A DNA stretch of 64,000 nt, taken from NCBI RefSeq assembly GCF_022347725.1, contig NZ_JAKRGB010000002.1, positions 310,001 through 374,000 of the forward strand, given 5' to 3'. Below are positions 45,439 through 55,028 of this stretch, piece after piece (positions within the stretch are counted from its first letter, which is position 1; every line of letters begins with the position of its first letter). Origin of the DNA: Ruegeria sp. Ofav3-42. GTDB lineage: Bacteria; Pseudomonadota; Alphaproteobacteria; Rhodobacterales; Rhodobacteraceae. The notes beneath the pieces were generated by a model. It was not told where the DNA came from and did no database searches. It was given only the letters and a program-made list of their open reading frames with translations. The translations under genes and the position numbers were made by a program.

Positions 45439-47588
45439 AGGCTCAGCCCAGGTGCGTCGGTCATCTGTCCGATGATCACAGCTGAGTATCCAGCTTTTCG
45501 AAGCGCTTCGCACACCGCGTTCGCCTGGTCTGCCGGAACTGCGGCCAGAAGGCCACCAGCAGTTTGCGGATCGTATAGCAAGTCCGCTTTGCCACCTGTC
45601 GGCAATTCAGGTGCGATAGCGCGGTTGTCCTCAAACAGGGTTGAACGGACACCTTTCGCGCTCAGCTCTAGCGCACCGGCCATTACGGGAACAGCGCCCA
45701 AATTGAGTGAAGCCCCGCAACCCGAGGCCTCGGACATGCCCAGCAGATGTCCCGCCAACCCGAAACCTGTAACGTCTGTCATCGCGTTCGCGCCCACCAA
45801 CAACTCGGAAGCTGCTCCTTGTGGGCAAACCATCTGTTTCAAAGCCGAGGCCACCCATTTACCCTCGGCTACACCCGCCATCTCACCTGCCATCACGACG
45901 CCGCTGCCCAAAGGTTTGGTCAAGATCAGCGCGTCGCCCGGTTGCGCGCCCGACAAAGTGATCGGGTCTGTTTCGCACAGACCGGTCAGGGTAAAACCGA
46001 TGGTCATTTCGTCGCCCATCGAGCTGTGCCCGCCGACTATTTCGGCCCCGGCCTGACGTATAACTTCGTTTGCAGTGGACATGATCTCGGCCATCGTCCG
46101 ACGCTGAAGGGCGGGAGACATTCGCGGCAGGATTACGGTTGCAGTGGCTGCTTGAGGGTGCGCACCCATCGCCCAGATATCACCCAGAGCGTGAACGGCT
46201 GCGATGCGGGTCATCAGGACAGGGTCGTGGATGAAGCCGCGCAGATGATCTGATGTCATGACCTGCCGCGCGTTACCTATGTTCAACAGGGCTGCATCAT
46301 CGCCGGGCAACGGCGTGACGTCGGAACGCGTGGGGGCGGGCAATTCGCTGAGAACCGTTTGTAGCGCGCCGCGCCCGACCTTTGCGCCACAGCCGCCACA
46401 CATGGGTTTTTCGCCTAACGCTTCCTTCATACCGGCCGCGTGGTGGCGCGGCAGTGCCGGCGCCTTCATTTGAGGCAGATCGCGGAACTTGTTCATAAAG
46501 CTCTGATCGATGTGGTTTTTCCACTTCCACATCAACGGCCCGCTGAATGAGGTGCCAAGCCGTTCGGCCAGCGCTGATTTGCCGCCCAACGAAATCAGCT
46601 TCAGGTAATCCTTTTGCGGTTCGTAGCGCCGCAGTGTTCCGGCACCCAATGCGACGCGCAGGTTGTCGAACAGAACAGGGGCTTCTCGCACCGCGTAGAC
46701 CCCGGCTTTTGGGCGTGGATTTTCGCTGAGATGCGCGCAGTCTCCTGCCGCGAAAATCGCCGGATCGCTGGACTGCAGATGAGCGTCCACGCGGATGAAC
46801 CCGTCTTTCAGCTCTAGCCCGGTATTGGCGATCCAGCCATAGGGCTTTGCACCGGCTGCTCCAGTCACGAAATCGGCCGCAATCTGACGTCCATCCTGCA
46901 GCACCACATGGTTTGCCGTGATATGCGAAATCGTTGCCTGTTCGATCACTTCAATTCCCAGATCGCTCATCGCCTTGCGAATTGTTGCAGCCGATTTGGG
47001 CTTTGTCGCCGTAAGCGCCTCAGCATTGTCGATCAGGGTCAACTGCGCCGCGCGGTTCTTTTTGCGTAGCGCGTAAGCCATGGCCATGACCAGTTCTGCC
47101 CCGGCGACACCGCCACCAATAACCGCGACGGATGCGGGACCTGTTCTATTCAAGTAGTCGGCCCATCTTGCGGCAAACGGTCCTAGCGGCTTGGCCGGAA
47201 CCGCATGTTCGGAAAAACCGGGTAGGGCGGGCATGTCCGACGTGATCCCCACATTGACCGAGGCGACATCAAAGGCCACGGGCGGGCGACCGCACACATG
47301 AACCTGCCGCCCGTCTTTGTCGATGCCTTCAACCGAGCCGAGAATAACCCGTGCGCCGGCGAAGCGGGCCAGTTTGACCAGATCGATATCCAGTTCCCAG
47401 CGATCATAGTGCCCGGCGACAAAGCCAGGCAGCATCCCCGAATAAGGCGCTGTGGGGCCGGGGTTGATTGCCGTCACCCGCGCACCGGGTAACGGGTTCA
47501 TGCCCCACTTGCGTAACAACAGCGCATGGGTGTGGCCGCCGCCAATGAGAACCAGATCGCGGGTCAGGGGCAGCGGTGGGTGATGCAT
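45429..47588 (-). CDS. selD: Fusion of NADH-dehydrogenase-like flavoprotein and selenide, water dikinase
   Basis: 719 aa. Residues 1-375 are a two-Rossmann FAD/NAD(P) oxidoreductase (VLIGGGHTHALLLRKWG, VAVIGGGVAGAELVMAM, IFAAGDCAHL). Residues 395-719 are selenophosphate synthetase: MCGGCGAKVG carries Cys400 and Lys403, equivalent to Cys17 and Lys20 of E. coli SelD, followed by PGDDAA. Cysteine, not selenocysteine, occupies the active site. The flavoprotein part might reduce selenium to selenide for the kinase half. The gene begins 5 bases after phaG, so it is apparently the last gene of the Mrp operon. Confidence 0.93.
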   Translation of the reverse strand: MHHPPLPLTRDLVLIGGGHTHALLLRKWGMNPLPGARVTAINPGPTAPYSGMLPGFVAGHYDRWELDIDLVKLARFAGARVILGSVEGIDKDGRQVHVCGRPPVAFDVASVNVGITSDMPALPGFSEHAVPAKPLGPFAARWADYLNRTGPASVAVIGGGVAGAELVMAMAYALRKKNRAAQLTLIDNAEALTATKPKSAATIRKAMSDLGIEVIEQATISHITANHVVLQDGRQIAADFVTGAAGAKPYGWIANTGLELKDGFIRVDAHLQSSDPAIFAAGDCAHLSENPRPKAGVYAVREAPVLFDNLRVALGAGTLRRYEPQKDYLKLISLGGKSALAERLGTSFSGPLMWKWKNHIDQSFMNKFRDLPQMKAPALPRHHAAGMKEALGEKPMCGGCGAKVGRGALQTVLSELPAPTRSDVTPLPGDDAALLNIGNARQVMTSDHLRGFIHDPVLMTRIAAVHALGDIWAMGAHPQAATATVILPRMSPALQRRTMAEIMSTANEVIRQAGAEIVGGHSSMGDEMTIGFTLTGLCETDPITLSGAQPGDALILTKPLGSGVVMAGEMAGVAEGKWVASALKQMVCPQGAASELLVGANAMTDVTGFGLAGHLLGMSEASGCGASLNLGAVPVMAGALELSAKGVRSTLFEDNRAIAPELPTGGKADLLYDPQTAGGLLAAVPADQANAVCEALRKAGYSAVIIGQMTDAPGLSLQS

Positions 47589-47593
47589 GAAAC

Positions 47594-47980
47594 TCAGGTC
47601 TTACTATGGTCAGGGACGTCTTCGACCTGCTCGACCGCGTGGGTGGCCCAAAGCTCATCTTCGCCCGCGTCCGGCAGATCGCTGGGCTTTTCATGGCGAT
47701 GAATGTGCCACTTGGCAATGAACAGGGCCGTGATCGGGGCTGTCAGGAAAAGGAACAGGGTGATCAGCAGCTCATGCAAGGAAACGTGCTGCTCAATCAG
47801 GACCGAATGGCAGATCGACGCCAGCAAGACGCCGCCAACGCCCAGTGTCGTCGCCTTGGTGGGCGCGTGCAGGCGGGACATGGGATCTTTTAGCTTGATC
47901 ATGCCGTAAGACCCGACAAAGCCAAAGATTCCAGACACGATCAGGAAGAAGGCGATCAGAAATTCGAAGATGTAACCCAT
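47594..47980 (-). CDS. phaG: Mrp/Pha cation antiporter subunit G
   Basis: 128 aa with three membrane helices (about 4-25, 40-62 and 68-88) and a charged C-terminal tail. The GSYGMIKLKDPMSRLHAPTKATTLG loop is typical of MnhG/MrpG. The ATG at 47980 lies 7 bases after the phaF stop, with GAGGG between. Needed for assembly and activity of the Na+(K+)/H+ antiporter. Confidence 0.92.
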   Translation of the reverse strand: MGYIFEFLIAFFLIVSGIFGFVGSYGMIKLKDPMSRLHAPTKATTLGVGGVLLASICHSVLIEQHVSLHELLITLFLFLTAPITALFIAKWHIHRHEKPSDLPDAGEDELWATHAVEQVEDVPDHSKT

Positions 47981-47987
47981 GCTGCCC

Positions 47988-48257
47988 TCACTCGATAATA
48001 TTGCCGCGCAACATGAAGCGCGCATAGGCAACGGTTGAGACAAAGCCCAGCATGGCGATGATCATGGCGGATTCGAAGAAAATCTCGGTTCCCAGGTTGA
48101 GGCCATAAAGGATCATCAGGGCGATCGTGTTGATGACCATCGTATCCAGGGCCAGAACGCGGGTGCCGACGCCGTCTGCGGTGATGATCCGCCAGAGGCA
48201 CATCATGATCGCCGCTCCGAAACAGGCAAACGCAAACCAGATTGCAAATTCGATCAT
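47988..48257 (-). CDS. phaF: Mrp/Pha cation antiporter subunit F
   Basis: 89 aa, three membrane helices. LWRIITADGVGTRVLALDTMVINTIALMILYG matches the MrpF pattern (a conserved Asp near the second helix). ATGA overlap with phaE. Confidence 0.92.
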   Translation of the reverse strand: MIEFAIWFAFACFGAAIMMCLWRIITADGVGTRVLALDTMVINTIALMILYGLNLGTEIFFESAMIIAMLGFVSTVAYARFMLRGNIIE

Positions 48258-48754
48258 TCGAAAATCTCCTTCAGGCGGCGTTCGTAGCGGTGTTTGATCT
48301 GATCGCGTACCGCGTCAGGATCGGGCGCGTCGAGGCAGTGCACCAGCAGGTTATGCCCCTGTGCGGACAGATCGCTGCTGACCGTGCCAGGGGTCATGGT
48401 AATAGTGCCTGCCAACACTGTGATCGCCTCGGGCGTACGCAACTCCAGCGGGACACAGATCCAGTTGGGCTGGCGATCCGCGTCGCGTTTGAACAGGATG
48501 ATCCTGGCTACTGTGATATTGGCGATCACGATATCCCACAGCACGACCAGAATGTACTCGACCACCATGGGCCAGTTGCGCAGTTTTGGCCGATCAGGCC
48601 AGTAGGGCTGAGTGATGAACGGGATGATAATTCCAAGGATCAGGCCGAAGACCACCGAGTTCAGTGTCAGGTTGTTGGCCAGCAACACCCAGACCACCGT
48701 CAACAGGAACGTCAGGTGCGGGTGCGGGAAAATCCGGTGCAGAAGTCTGATCAT
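48254..48754 (-). CDS. phaE: Mrp/Pha cation antiporter subunit E
   Basis: 166 aa; two or three N-terminal membrane helices (LTFLLTVVWVLLANNLTLNSVVFGLILG) and a soluble C-terminal domain with LAGTITMTPGTVSSDLS, a family signature. ATGA overlaps with phaD and phaF. Confidence 0.92.
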   Translation of the reverse strand: MIRLLHRIFPHPHLTFLLTVVWVLLANNLTLNSVVFGLILGIIIPFITQPYWPDRPKLRNWPMVVEYILVVLWDIVIANITVARIILFKRDADRQPNWICVPLELRTPEAITVLAGTITMTPGTVSSDLSAQGHNLLVHCLDAPDPDAVRDQIKHRYERRLKEIFE

Positions 48755-50295
48755 GCGTCGCCTCCCAATACGGCCGAGATGTAGTCTTCGGGCGAGAACA
48801 GTTGCTCGGCTGTTTTACTGGTATACTCCAGAGCTGGCCCCGCAAACAGTGTCAGCAGGACAAGGCCCATGGCCATTGCGAATACGGCGGTGAACGTCAG
48901 GCCCGGGTTGGGCTCGGGCGCGGGTGCGGCCGCGACTTCCTCATCGTTTTCCGGGTCCATTTCCGTGTTGTGTTGGGCGTCGTGGCTTTTCCAGAAGATT
49001 AGAGAGCCGGCACGGGCAAGGCCGACGATGGTGATGAACGACCCGATTAGGATCACGGCCCAGATGGCGTTTGCATCCGGCGCGTCGCGCGCAGCGTCCA
49101 GTACCAACAGCTTACCGATGAAACCTGACAGCGGTGGCATCCCGGCCAGGGCAATTGCGCCGACAAAAAACAGGGCTGAGATCAGACCGCTTTGCGGCAT
49201 GGGCGCTGTTGGGGTGATGGCGCCGCCTCGGCGCTCCATTACCAGATCGGCCACAAGGAACATAAGGGCCGTGGCAAGTGTCGAGTGATAGACATAGTAC
49301 AGCGCCGCAGCGGTAGCCGTCTCGGTGAACAGCGAAATGGCAATCAGCAGTGTTCCCATCGAGGTGATCGCGCAGAAGGCCACCATTCGCGCGATATGTT
49401 GCGCGCCGAGAATGCCAATCGCACCAATGGCCAGAGTCAGCATTGCAGCTGGTTGCAGCCATGTCCCGACCAGACCCTGCGTTGCTTCGACCTCGGGGCC
49501 GAAGCCAAGCGTATACATCCGCAGGATCGAATACGCGCCGACTTTGGTCATGATTGCGAACAAGGCTCCCACGGGCAAAGGCGCATTAGCATAACTGGCC
49601 GGCAGCCAGAAATGTAACGGCAAAACGGCGGCCTTGATGCAGAATACCAACAGCAATAGTACCGCACCAACGCGCAACAGCGCGGTGTCCTCTGCTGGTA
49701 ATTCGGCCACCCGCAGCGCCATGTCGGCCATGTTCAACGTTCCGGTCACGCCGTAGAGCGTGCCCAGCGCAAACAGGAACAGCGTTGAGCCAAGAAGGTT
49801 ATAGGCTACGTACTGAACGCCCGCTTTGAGCCGAACCGACCCGCCCCCGTGGGTCATCAGACCGTACGAGGCGATCAGCAAAACCTCGAAGAAAACAAAC
49901 AGGTTGAAAGCGTCGCCGGTCAGGAATGCCCCGCAGACGCCCATAAGCTGAAAGTGAAACAGGGCATGGAAATGTTTGCCCCGGTCATCCCAGCCAGAGG
50001 CAATGGCATAAAGAACGATCGGCAGGGCCAGCAGGGCGGTCAGCAAAACCATCATGGCCGACAGGCGGTCCAGCACCAGAACGATGCCGAAGGGCGCGGG
50101 CCAGTTGCCCAGCTCATAGACCTGAATGTCTCCACCCGCAGCTTGCGCCGTGATGGTCAGGGCAATGCCCAATAGGCCAACGACACCTGCGACCGAGAAG
50201 ATGCGCTGCAAGTCCAGATGGTACCGCAGTACCATGATGATAAACGGGGCCAGGATCGCGGGCAGGACGATCGGCGCAACGATCCAATGGTTCAT
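48751..50295 (-). CDS. phaD: Mrp/Pha cation antiporter subunit D
   Basis: 514-aa, NuoN/NuoM-like proton-translocating subunit with about 14 helices. NLFVFFEVLLIASYGLMTHGG carries the conserved Glu, and VFCIKAAVLPLHFWLPASYANAP the conserved Lys and His of the antiporter-like fold. Start overlaps phaC (ATGA). Confidence 0.95.
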   Translation of the reverse strand: MNHWIVAPIVLPAILAPFIIMVLRYHLDLQRIFSVAGVVGLLGIALTITAQAAGGDIQVYELGNWPAPFGIVLVLDRLSAMMVLLTALLALPIVLYAIASGWDDRGKHFHALFHFQLMGVCGAFLTGDAFNLFVFFEVLLIASYGLMTHGGGSVRLKAGVQYVAYNLLGSTLFLFALGTLYGVTGTLNMADMALRVAELPAEDTALLRVGAVLLLLVFCIKAAVLPLHFWLPASYANAPLPVGALFAIMTKVGAYSILRMYTLGFGPEVEATQGLVGTWLQPAAMLTLAIGAIGILGAQHIARMVAFCAITSMGTLLIAISLFTETATAAALYYVYHSTLATALMFLVADLVMERRGGAITPTAPMPQSGLISALFFVGAIALAGMPPLSGFIGKLLVLDAARDAPDANAIWAVILIGSFITIVGLARAGSLIFWKSHDAQHNTEMDPENDEEVAAAPAPEPNPGLTFTAVFAMAMGLVLLTLFAGPALEYTSKTAEQLFSPEDYISAVLGGDA

Positions 50296-50651
50296 GCGTC
50301 TTCTCCCGGCGCGTCCACGCTGTCCTGTGCGGTCATGTCAATGTGGTCATCCTTCGAGGACAGGTACGCGCTGAGCGCGATCATCACGATCACCGCCGTC
50401 ATCCCGAATGAGATCACGATGGCCGTCAGCACCAGCGCCTGTGGCAGCGGATCGGTGTAGGGCACCTCTTTGTACTTGTTCAGAACCGCTGGCGCGTCCA
50501 GCGCCAGCCGCCCGGTCGCGAACAGGAACACGTTCACTGCATAGGTGATCAGGGACAGACCCAGAATGACAGGAAAGGTACGGCGGCGCAGAATCAGGAA
50601 AATCCCGGCAGCAGTCATGACGCCAACGGCAGAGGCTACAAGCGCTTCCAT
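50292..50651 (-). CDS. phaC: Mrp/Pha cation antiporter subunit C
   Basis: 119-aa NuoK-like subunit with three helices (3-22, 27-47 and 70-93). YTDPLPQALVLTAIVISFGMTA is the conserved segment. Its start is within one base of the phaAB stop (TGATG type). Confidence 0.93.
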   Translation of the reverse strand: MEALVASAVGVMTAAGIFLILRRRTFPVILGLSLITYAVNVFLFATGRLALDAPAVLNKYKEVPYTDPLPQALVLTAIVISFGMTAVIVMIALSAYLSSKDDHIDMTAQDSVDAPGEDA

Positions 50652-53521
50652 CAGGCCTGCTCCTTTTGTTGTTCTTCTTCCGGCGGATCATCCCGCAGCG
50701 GGTTGATATCCATCGGGAATTCCTGCGCCATGCCCGGCTGCCAGGCAAAGCGTGACAAGCTGTCGAGCGCCAGCATCACCGCACCCAGAACGGCCAGGAA
50801 GACGCCTGTATCGAACAGGATGGCCGTGGCCCATTCGAATTCTTCCAAAGGTGGCCAATTGATGTAGCCATAGTCGCTGGTCAGGAATGGGCGCTCGTTG
50901 AACCAGGCGCCCAGACCGGTGGCCGCAGCAATCAGGACGCCCCAGCCGATGGAGCCGTGATAGTAAAACCGCTGGCGTTCGATAGCCCAGGTATAGCCAC
51001 TGGCCATGTACTGCATCAGGAACGCGATCGCGACGACCAGACCGGCGATGAAACCGCCTCCGGGCTGGTTGTGGCCGCGGAAAAAGATGTAGGCCCCGAC
51101 CATCAGGGCGATGGGCATCATCATCCGTGTCACGACCACCATCATCAGCGGGTGCGAGTCCCCCGATTGCGGCCAATGCGGTTTCCGGTTCAGCAGGTAG
51201 CTGCGGACATTGGTGCTCAGAACAGCTTCGGTCAGGGCAAAGATAACCAGCGCGGCGATACCCAGAACAATGATCTCGCCAAAGGTATCAAAACCCCGGA
51301 AGTCCACCAGAATCACGTTGACCACGTTGGTGCCGCCACCGCCTTCATACGAGTTCGCCAGATGAAAGTCTGAAATTGTCGGAAAGGCAAAGTCCCGCAG
51401 CAGTATCGCATAGACCAGCGCGCCCGAACCAATCCCAGCCACGACCGAGATCGCAGCATCCCGCCAGCGTCGCGCGGCGCTGCTGTCCCACGGGGTGTCC
51501 GTGGGCAGGAAGTTCAGCGACAACAGCAGCAGGATCATCGTCACCACTTCGACCGAGATCTGTGTCAGCGCCAGATCCGGAGCTGAAAGGTAGTTGAATG
51601 CCATCGAAACGATCAGGCCGACCACGCCGATCAGCACCAGCGACAGCAAGCGGTTGCGGTGGAACCACATGATCGCCAGCGTTGCGCCCACCAGGCAGAT
51701 CCACCCGATGACAGGGATGGTCTGGATCGGCAACGGCTCGCGGGTCTCGGGGCCGATCGTGCCGGTCGTATAAGCATAGTATCCCAGCGCGAGGGTAAAG
51801 CCGATCATGATAATCGCATAGCGGCTGAGAACGCCGTTGTGCAAAGTGTCGGTGATCAACCGGCTGAGTTTTGTCAGCACGCCGATTACCGCGTCAAAGA
51901 TCACCTTGGCCTCGGGGCGTGGGAGTGCATTCCACACCTTCTCTTCGTGCCGGTGCAGGCTCAGCAGGAACAGACCGCCAAGTGTCGCCACTGCCGACAT
52001 GTAAAGCGCTGGTGTCAAACCGTGCCACAGTTTCAGTGAGTAGTAGGGCAGCTTCTCACCCCCGATTACCGCACTGGAAACGACGGCAACCAGCGGCCCG
52101 ACAATGGCGTTCGAATACAGCCCGATCAGCACCACGAGTACCACAAGGAAGGCGGGGGCCAGCCACAACCCGACTGGCGGGTCATGCGGGTGCGCCGGAT
52201 AGTCGTGGCGCTCGGGGCCCAGGAAAACGTGGCTGATAAAACGGAAAGAGTAGGCCGCCGAAAACAGCGCCGCCAGCAGTGCCAGGCCAGGCACCAGATA
52301 GTGGGAGTTCAGCCAGGTGGTGTGAACGGTTTCCTCCAGCATCATTTCCTTGGACAGGAACCCGTTCAGCGGCGGAATGCCGGCCATCGACAGCGCAGCG
52401 ATGGTGCCAATTGTAAAGGTGATCGGCATCAGGTGGCGCAGCCCGCCCAGTCGCTTGATGTCGCGCGTGCCTGTCTCGTGATCCACGATCCCGGCAGTCA
52501 TGAACAACGCACATTTGAAAGTCGCGTGGTTGATGATGTGGAAGATCGCGGCAACAGCGGCGATCTTTGTGCCAAAGCCCAGCAACATGGTGACCAGCCC
52601 AAGATGCGACACGGTCGAAAACGCCAGCAGGGCTTTCAGGTCATCCTTGTACAAAGCGATCACTGCACCGATGAGCATGGTGATCAGTCCAGTTGTGGCT
52701 ACTATATAGAACCAGGCGTCCGTGCCCGCCAATACGGGCCACATGCGGGCCATCAGGAACAGCCCCGCCTTCACCATCGTGGCCGAGTGCAGGTAGGCCG
52801 AAACTGGCGTCGGTGCCGCCATGGCATGGGGCAACCAGAAATGGAACGGGAACTGGGCCGACTTGGTGAAACAGCCTAGCAGGATCAGGATCAGTGCGGG
52901 CAGGTAGTAGGGCGATCCTTGAATGAGTTCCTTGTTCTGCAGAATAACACTCAGGTCATATGACCCGACTATATTGCCGAGGATCAGCATCCCGGCGATC
53001 ATGGCCAATCCGCCGGAACCTGTCACCGCCAGCGCCATCCGGGCGCCTTGGCGCCCTTCGGGCAGGTGTTTCCAATATCCGATCAGCAGAAATGAGCTGA
53101 GTGATGTGAGTTCCCAAAAGATGAGCAAAAGCAATATGTTGTCCGATAGAACGATCCCGACCATCGCGCCTTGAAACAGCAACAGATAGGTATAGAACTG
53201 CCCCATTGGGTCTTCGCGAGACAGGTAGAACCGCGCATACAGGATGATTAACAATCCGATACCCAGGATCAGACCGGCAAAGAGAAACCCAAGCCCGTCC
53301 AGCATGAAATTTGCGTTGAGCCCCAACCCCGGGATCCAGTCGAACCGGGCTGTCACAACGTCTCCGCGCATGACCGAAGGGATGTGGATCAACAGACCTG
53401 CCAGAGCGAGAAAACTGGTCAAACCTGCCGCCGAAGCGGCTGCATTTCGTCCTGCCCTGATCAGAAGGGCTGGGAAAACAGCGCCGAGAAAAGGAAGGGC
53501 CGCGATTAGGAATAGGGACAA
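50651..53521 (-). CDS. phaAB: Mrp/Pha cation antiporter fused subunit AB
   Basis: 956-aa largest subunit: a NuoL-like A part (about 1-780, with LLLLIFWELTSLSSFLLIGYW carrying a conserved Glu, and FTKSAQFPFHFWLPHAMAAP) continuing into a B part (about 800-945, TRMMMPIALMVGAYIFFRGHNQPGGGFIAGL). The fusion marks the alphaproteobacterial group 2 Mrp system. There is no ATG near the expected start: the TTG at 53521 (M-S-L-F-L-I-A) is chosen because CGGAG lies 8 bases upstream. First gene of the operon phaAB-C-D-E-F-G-selD fusion; the complex exchanges Na+ or K+ for H+ and supports salt and alkali tolerance. Confidence 0.94.
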   Translation of the reverse strand: MSLFLIAALPFLGAVFPALLIRAGRNAAASAAGLTSFLALAGLLIHIPSVMRGDVVTARFDWIPGLGLNANFMLDGLGFLFAGLILGIGLLIILYARFYLSREDPMGQFYTYLLLFQGAMVGIVLSDNILLLLIFWELTSLSSFLLIGYWKHLPEGRQGARMALAVTGSGGLAMIAGMLILGNIVGSYDLSVILQNKELIQGSPYYLPALILILLGCFTKSAQFPFHFWLPHAMAAPTPVSAYLHSATMVKAGLFLMARMWPVLAGTDAWFYIVATTGLITMLIGAVIALYKDDLKALLAFSTVSHLGLVTMLLGFGTKIAAVAAIFHIINHATFKCALFMTAGIVDHETGTRDIKRLGGLRHLMPITFTIGTIAALSMAGIPPLNGFLSKEMMLEETVHTTWLNSHYLVPGLALLAALFSAAYSFRFISHVFLGPERHDYPAHPHDPPVGLWLAPAFLVVLVVLIGLYSNAIVGPLVAVVSSAVIGGEKLPYYSLKLWHGLTPALYMSAVATLGGLFLLSLHRHEEKVWNALPRPEAKVIFDAVIGVLTKLSRLITDTLHNGVLSRYAIIMIGFTLALGYYAYTTGTIGPETREPLPIQTIPVIGWICLVGATLAIMWFHRNRLLSLVLIGVVGLIVSMAFNYLSAPDLALTQISVEVVTMILLLLSLNFLPTDTPWDSSAARRWRDAAISVVAGIGSGALVYAILLRDFAFPTISDFHLANSYEGGGGTNVVNVILVDFRGFDTFGEIIVLGIAALVIFALTEAVLSTNVRSYLLNRKPHWPQSGDSHPLMMVVVTRMMMPIALMVGAYIFFRGHNQPGGGFIAGLVVAIAFLMQYMASGYTWAIERQRFYYHGSIGWGVLIAAATGLGAWFNERPFLTSDYGYINWPPLEEFEWATAILFDTGVFLAVLGAVMLALDSLSRFAWQPGMAQEFPMDINPLRDDPPEEEQQKEQA

Positions 53522-53742
53522 GTGCGATACTCCGTTCTTGGCGGTCAAGTGGTACTGATTTTGTACGGATAATTTTCTTACTGTCCAGCTATTACAATTT
53601 AATTGTCGCGCACTATCACAGTCAGACAACAGTGTTTTCTGACGAAAATAATGACGTGAACTTGATCCGCGGGGGCAAATTCGGCGCGGATTCGAATATT
53701 ACGGTGTGATAGAACCATTCTGTCAGGTCAGGAGGGTGTCAC

Positions 53743-54216
53743 GTGGCCCTAAACGCAAACCGATCCCGCAGGTGGATCTTGATCGGAGGCTCTGCCGCAG
53801 TAGCGGCCGGATTTGCGATACGTGAGTACCGCCTGATCCCTCCTGACTACGCCGGCAAACAGCTGAGTGTTCAGGCCGCGCACAAGAAGGCCGTTTCTGG
53901 GGACATATTGTTGTTGGACATACGAACTCCCAAGGAATGGCAGGCGACCGGGATCGGGGAGGGTGCTCATTTTCTGGACATGCGCCGCGAGGATTTTATC
54001 CCTGCGCTGACACAGCTTTCTCAGGGCGACAAAGGTACGGCGATCGCATTGATTTGCGCTCGGGGCGTCCGCTCGGCTCGGCTAAGCAACAGACTGACCG
54101 AGGCAGGTTTTACAAACATCATTGATGTACCAGAAGGTATGTTGGGTTCGGCCGCCGGGCCGGGTTGGGTGCGTGCCGGATTACCGGTCAATAACTACGA
54201 CAGGAGTGCAGGATGA
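53743..54216 (+). CDS. Membrane-anchored rhodanese
   Basis: 157 aa. An N-terminal anchor or uncleaved signal (RRWILIGGSAAVAAGFAI) with twin Arg is followed by a rhodanese domain: LLLDIRTPKEWQATG and the active loop starting at the Cys in ALICARGVRSARL. It faces the periplasm if the anchor is used. Its GTG start at 53743 has GGAGGG upstream. The esterase gene overlaps its end (ATGA), so the two are coupled. The gene is divergent from phaAB. Confidence 0.85.
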   Translation: MALNANRSRRWILIGGSAAVAAGFAIREYRLIPPDYAGKQLSVQAAHKKAVSGDILLLDIRTPKEWQATGIGEGAHFLDMRREDFIPALTQLSQGDKGTAIALICARGVRSARLSNRLTEAGFTNIIDVPEGMLGSAAGPGWVRAGLPVNNYDRSAG

Positions 54217-55028
54217 TCCGGGAATTGACGCTGGCAGCTGGCCTGACGTTGATAGGGCAGGCGGGGCTTGCCGCCTGTGCCGATCAGGATGGCATGTGCG
54301 AGATCGCCTCGGGCGGGTATCACATCGAATTGCCCGAGGATGAAAACCCGCCGCTGGTTGTGTTTCTGCACGGTTATGGCGGGACTGCTACGGGGACATT
54401 GAAGAACCGCGGTATGGTCGAGCCGTTGCTGGCACGCGGCTATGCCGTGATGGCGCCAGAGGGTTCAGAACGCAACGGGCGGCAAAGCTGGAACTTCTTC
54501 CCAGGGTGGGAAGGGCGCGATGAAGCGGCCTTTTTGACTGAGGCTGTGCAAGACGCCGCGGATCGGTTTGGTGTTGATACGGATCGGGTCGTTCTGGGCG
54601 GCTTCTCGGCAGGGGCCTTTATGGTTTATTACCTTGCCTGTGCCGCGCCGGGTACTTTCTCGGCTTATGTGCCAGTGTCAGGCGGGTTCTGGCGACCGGA
54701 TCCCGAGACATGCGACGGCCCGGTGCGCCTGTTCCACACTCATGGCTGGACAGACAATGTTGTTCCGCTGGAAGGAAGGCTGTTGGGAGGAGGGCGGTTC
54801 CATCAGGGCGATATTTTCGCAGGTCTGGAGATTTGGCGCGAGGCCAATGAATGCGTCGACACTAAGCCCACCGGGTTCAGCACCACGGGTCAGTTCATGC
54901 GCCGCAAGTGGACCACATGCGCCGAAGGCAGCGCTCTGGAATTCGCGCTGTTCCCCGGCGGTCACAATGTGCCCAAAGGCTGGGCCGACATGATGGTCGA
55001 TTGGTACGAGGGCCTGCCGGGCGGGTGA
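54213..55028 (+). CDS. Secreted polyhydroxybutyrate-depolymerase-like (LpqC family) esterase
   Basis: 271 aa. A signal peptide ends near GLAAC; the Cys next to it would suit a lipoprotein but the box is weak. The esterase fold has VVFLHGYGGTATG (oxyanion), GGFSAGAFMVYYL with nucleophile Ser near 130, and a C-terminal FPGGHNVPKG with the catalytic His. LFHTHGWTDNVVPLEG carries the Asp. Substrate may be a polyester or feruloyl ester. It ends back to back with opgH, with no intergenic base. Confidence 0.86.
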   Translation: MIRELTLAAGLTLIGQAGLAACADQDGMCEIASGGYHIELPEDENPPLVVFLHGYGGTATGTLKNRGMVEPLLARGYAVMAPEGSERNGRQSWNFFPGWEGRDEAAFLTEAVQDAADRFGVDTDRVVLGGFSAGAFMVYYLACAAPGTFSAYVPVSGGFWRPDPETCDGPVRLFHTHGWTDNVVPLEGRLLGGGRFHQGDIFAGLEIWREANECVDTKPTGFSTTGQFMRRKWTTCAEGSALEFALFPGGHNVPKGWADMMVDWYEGLPGG

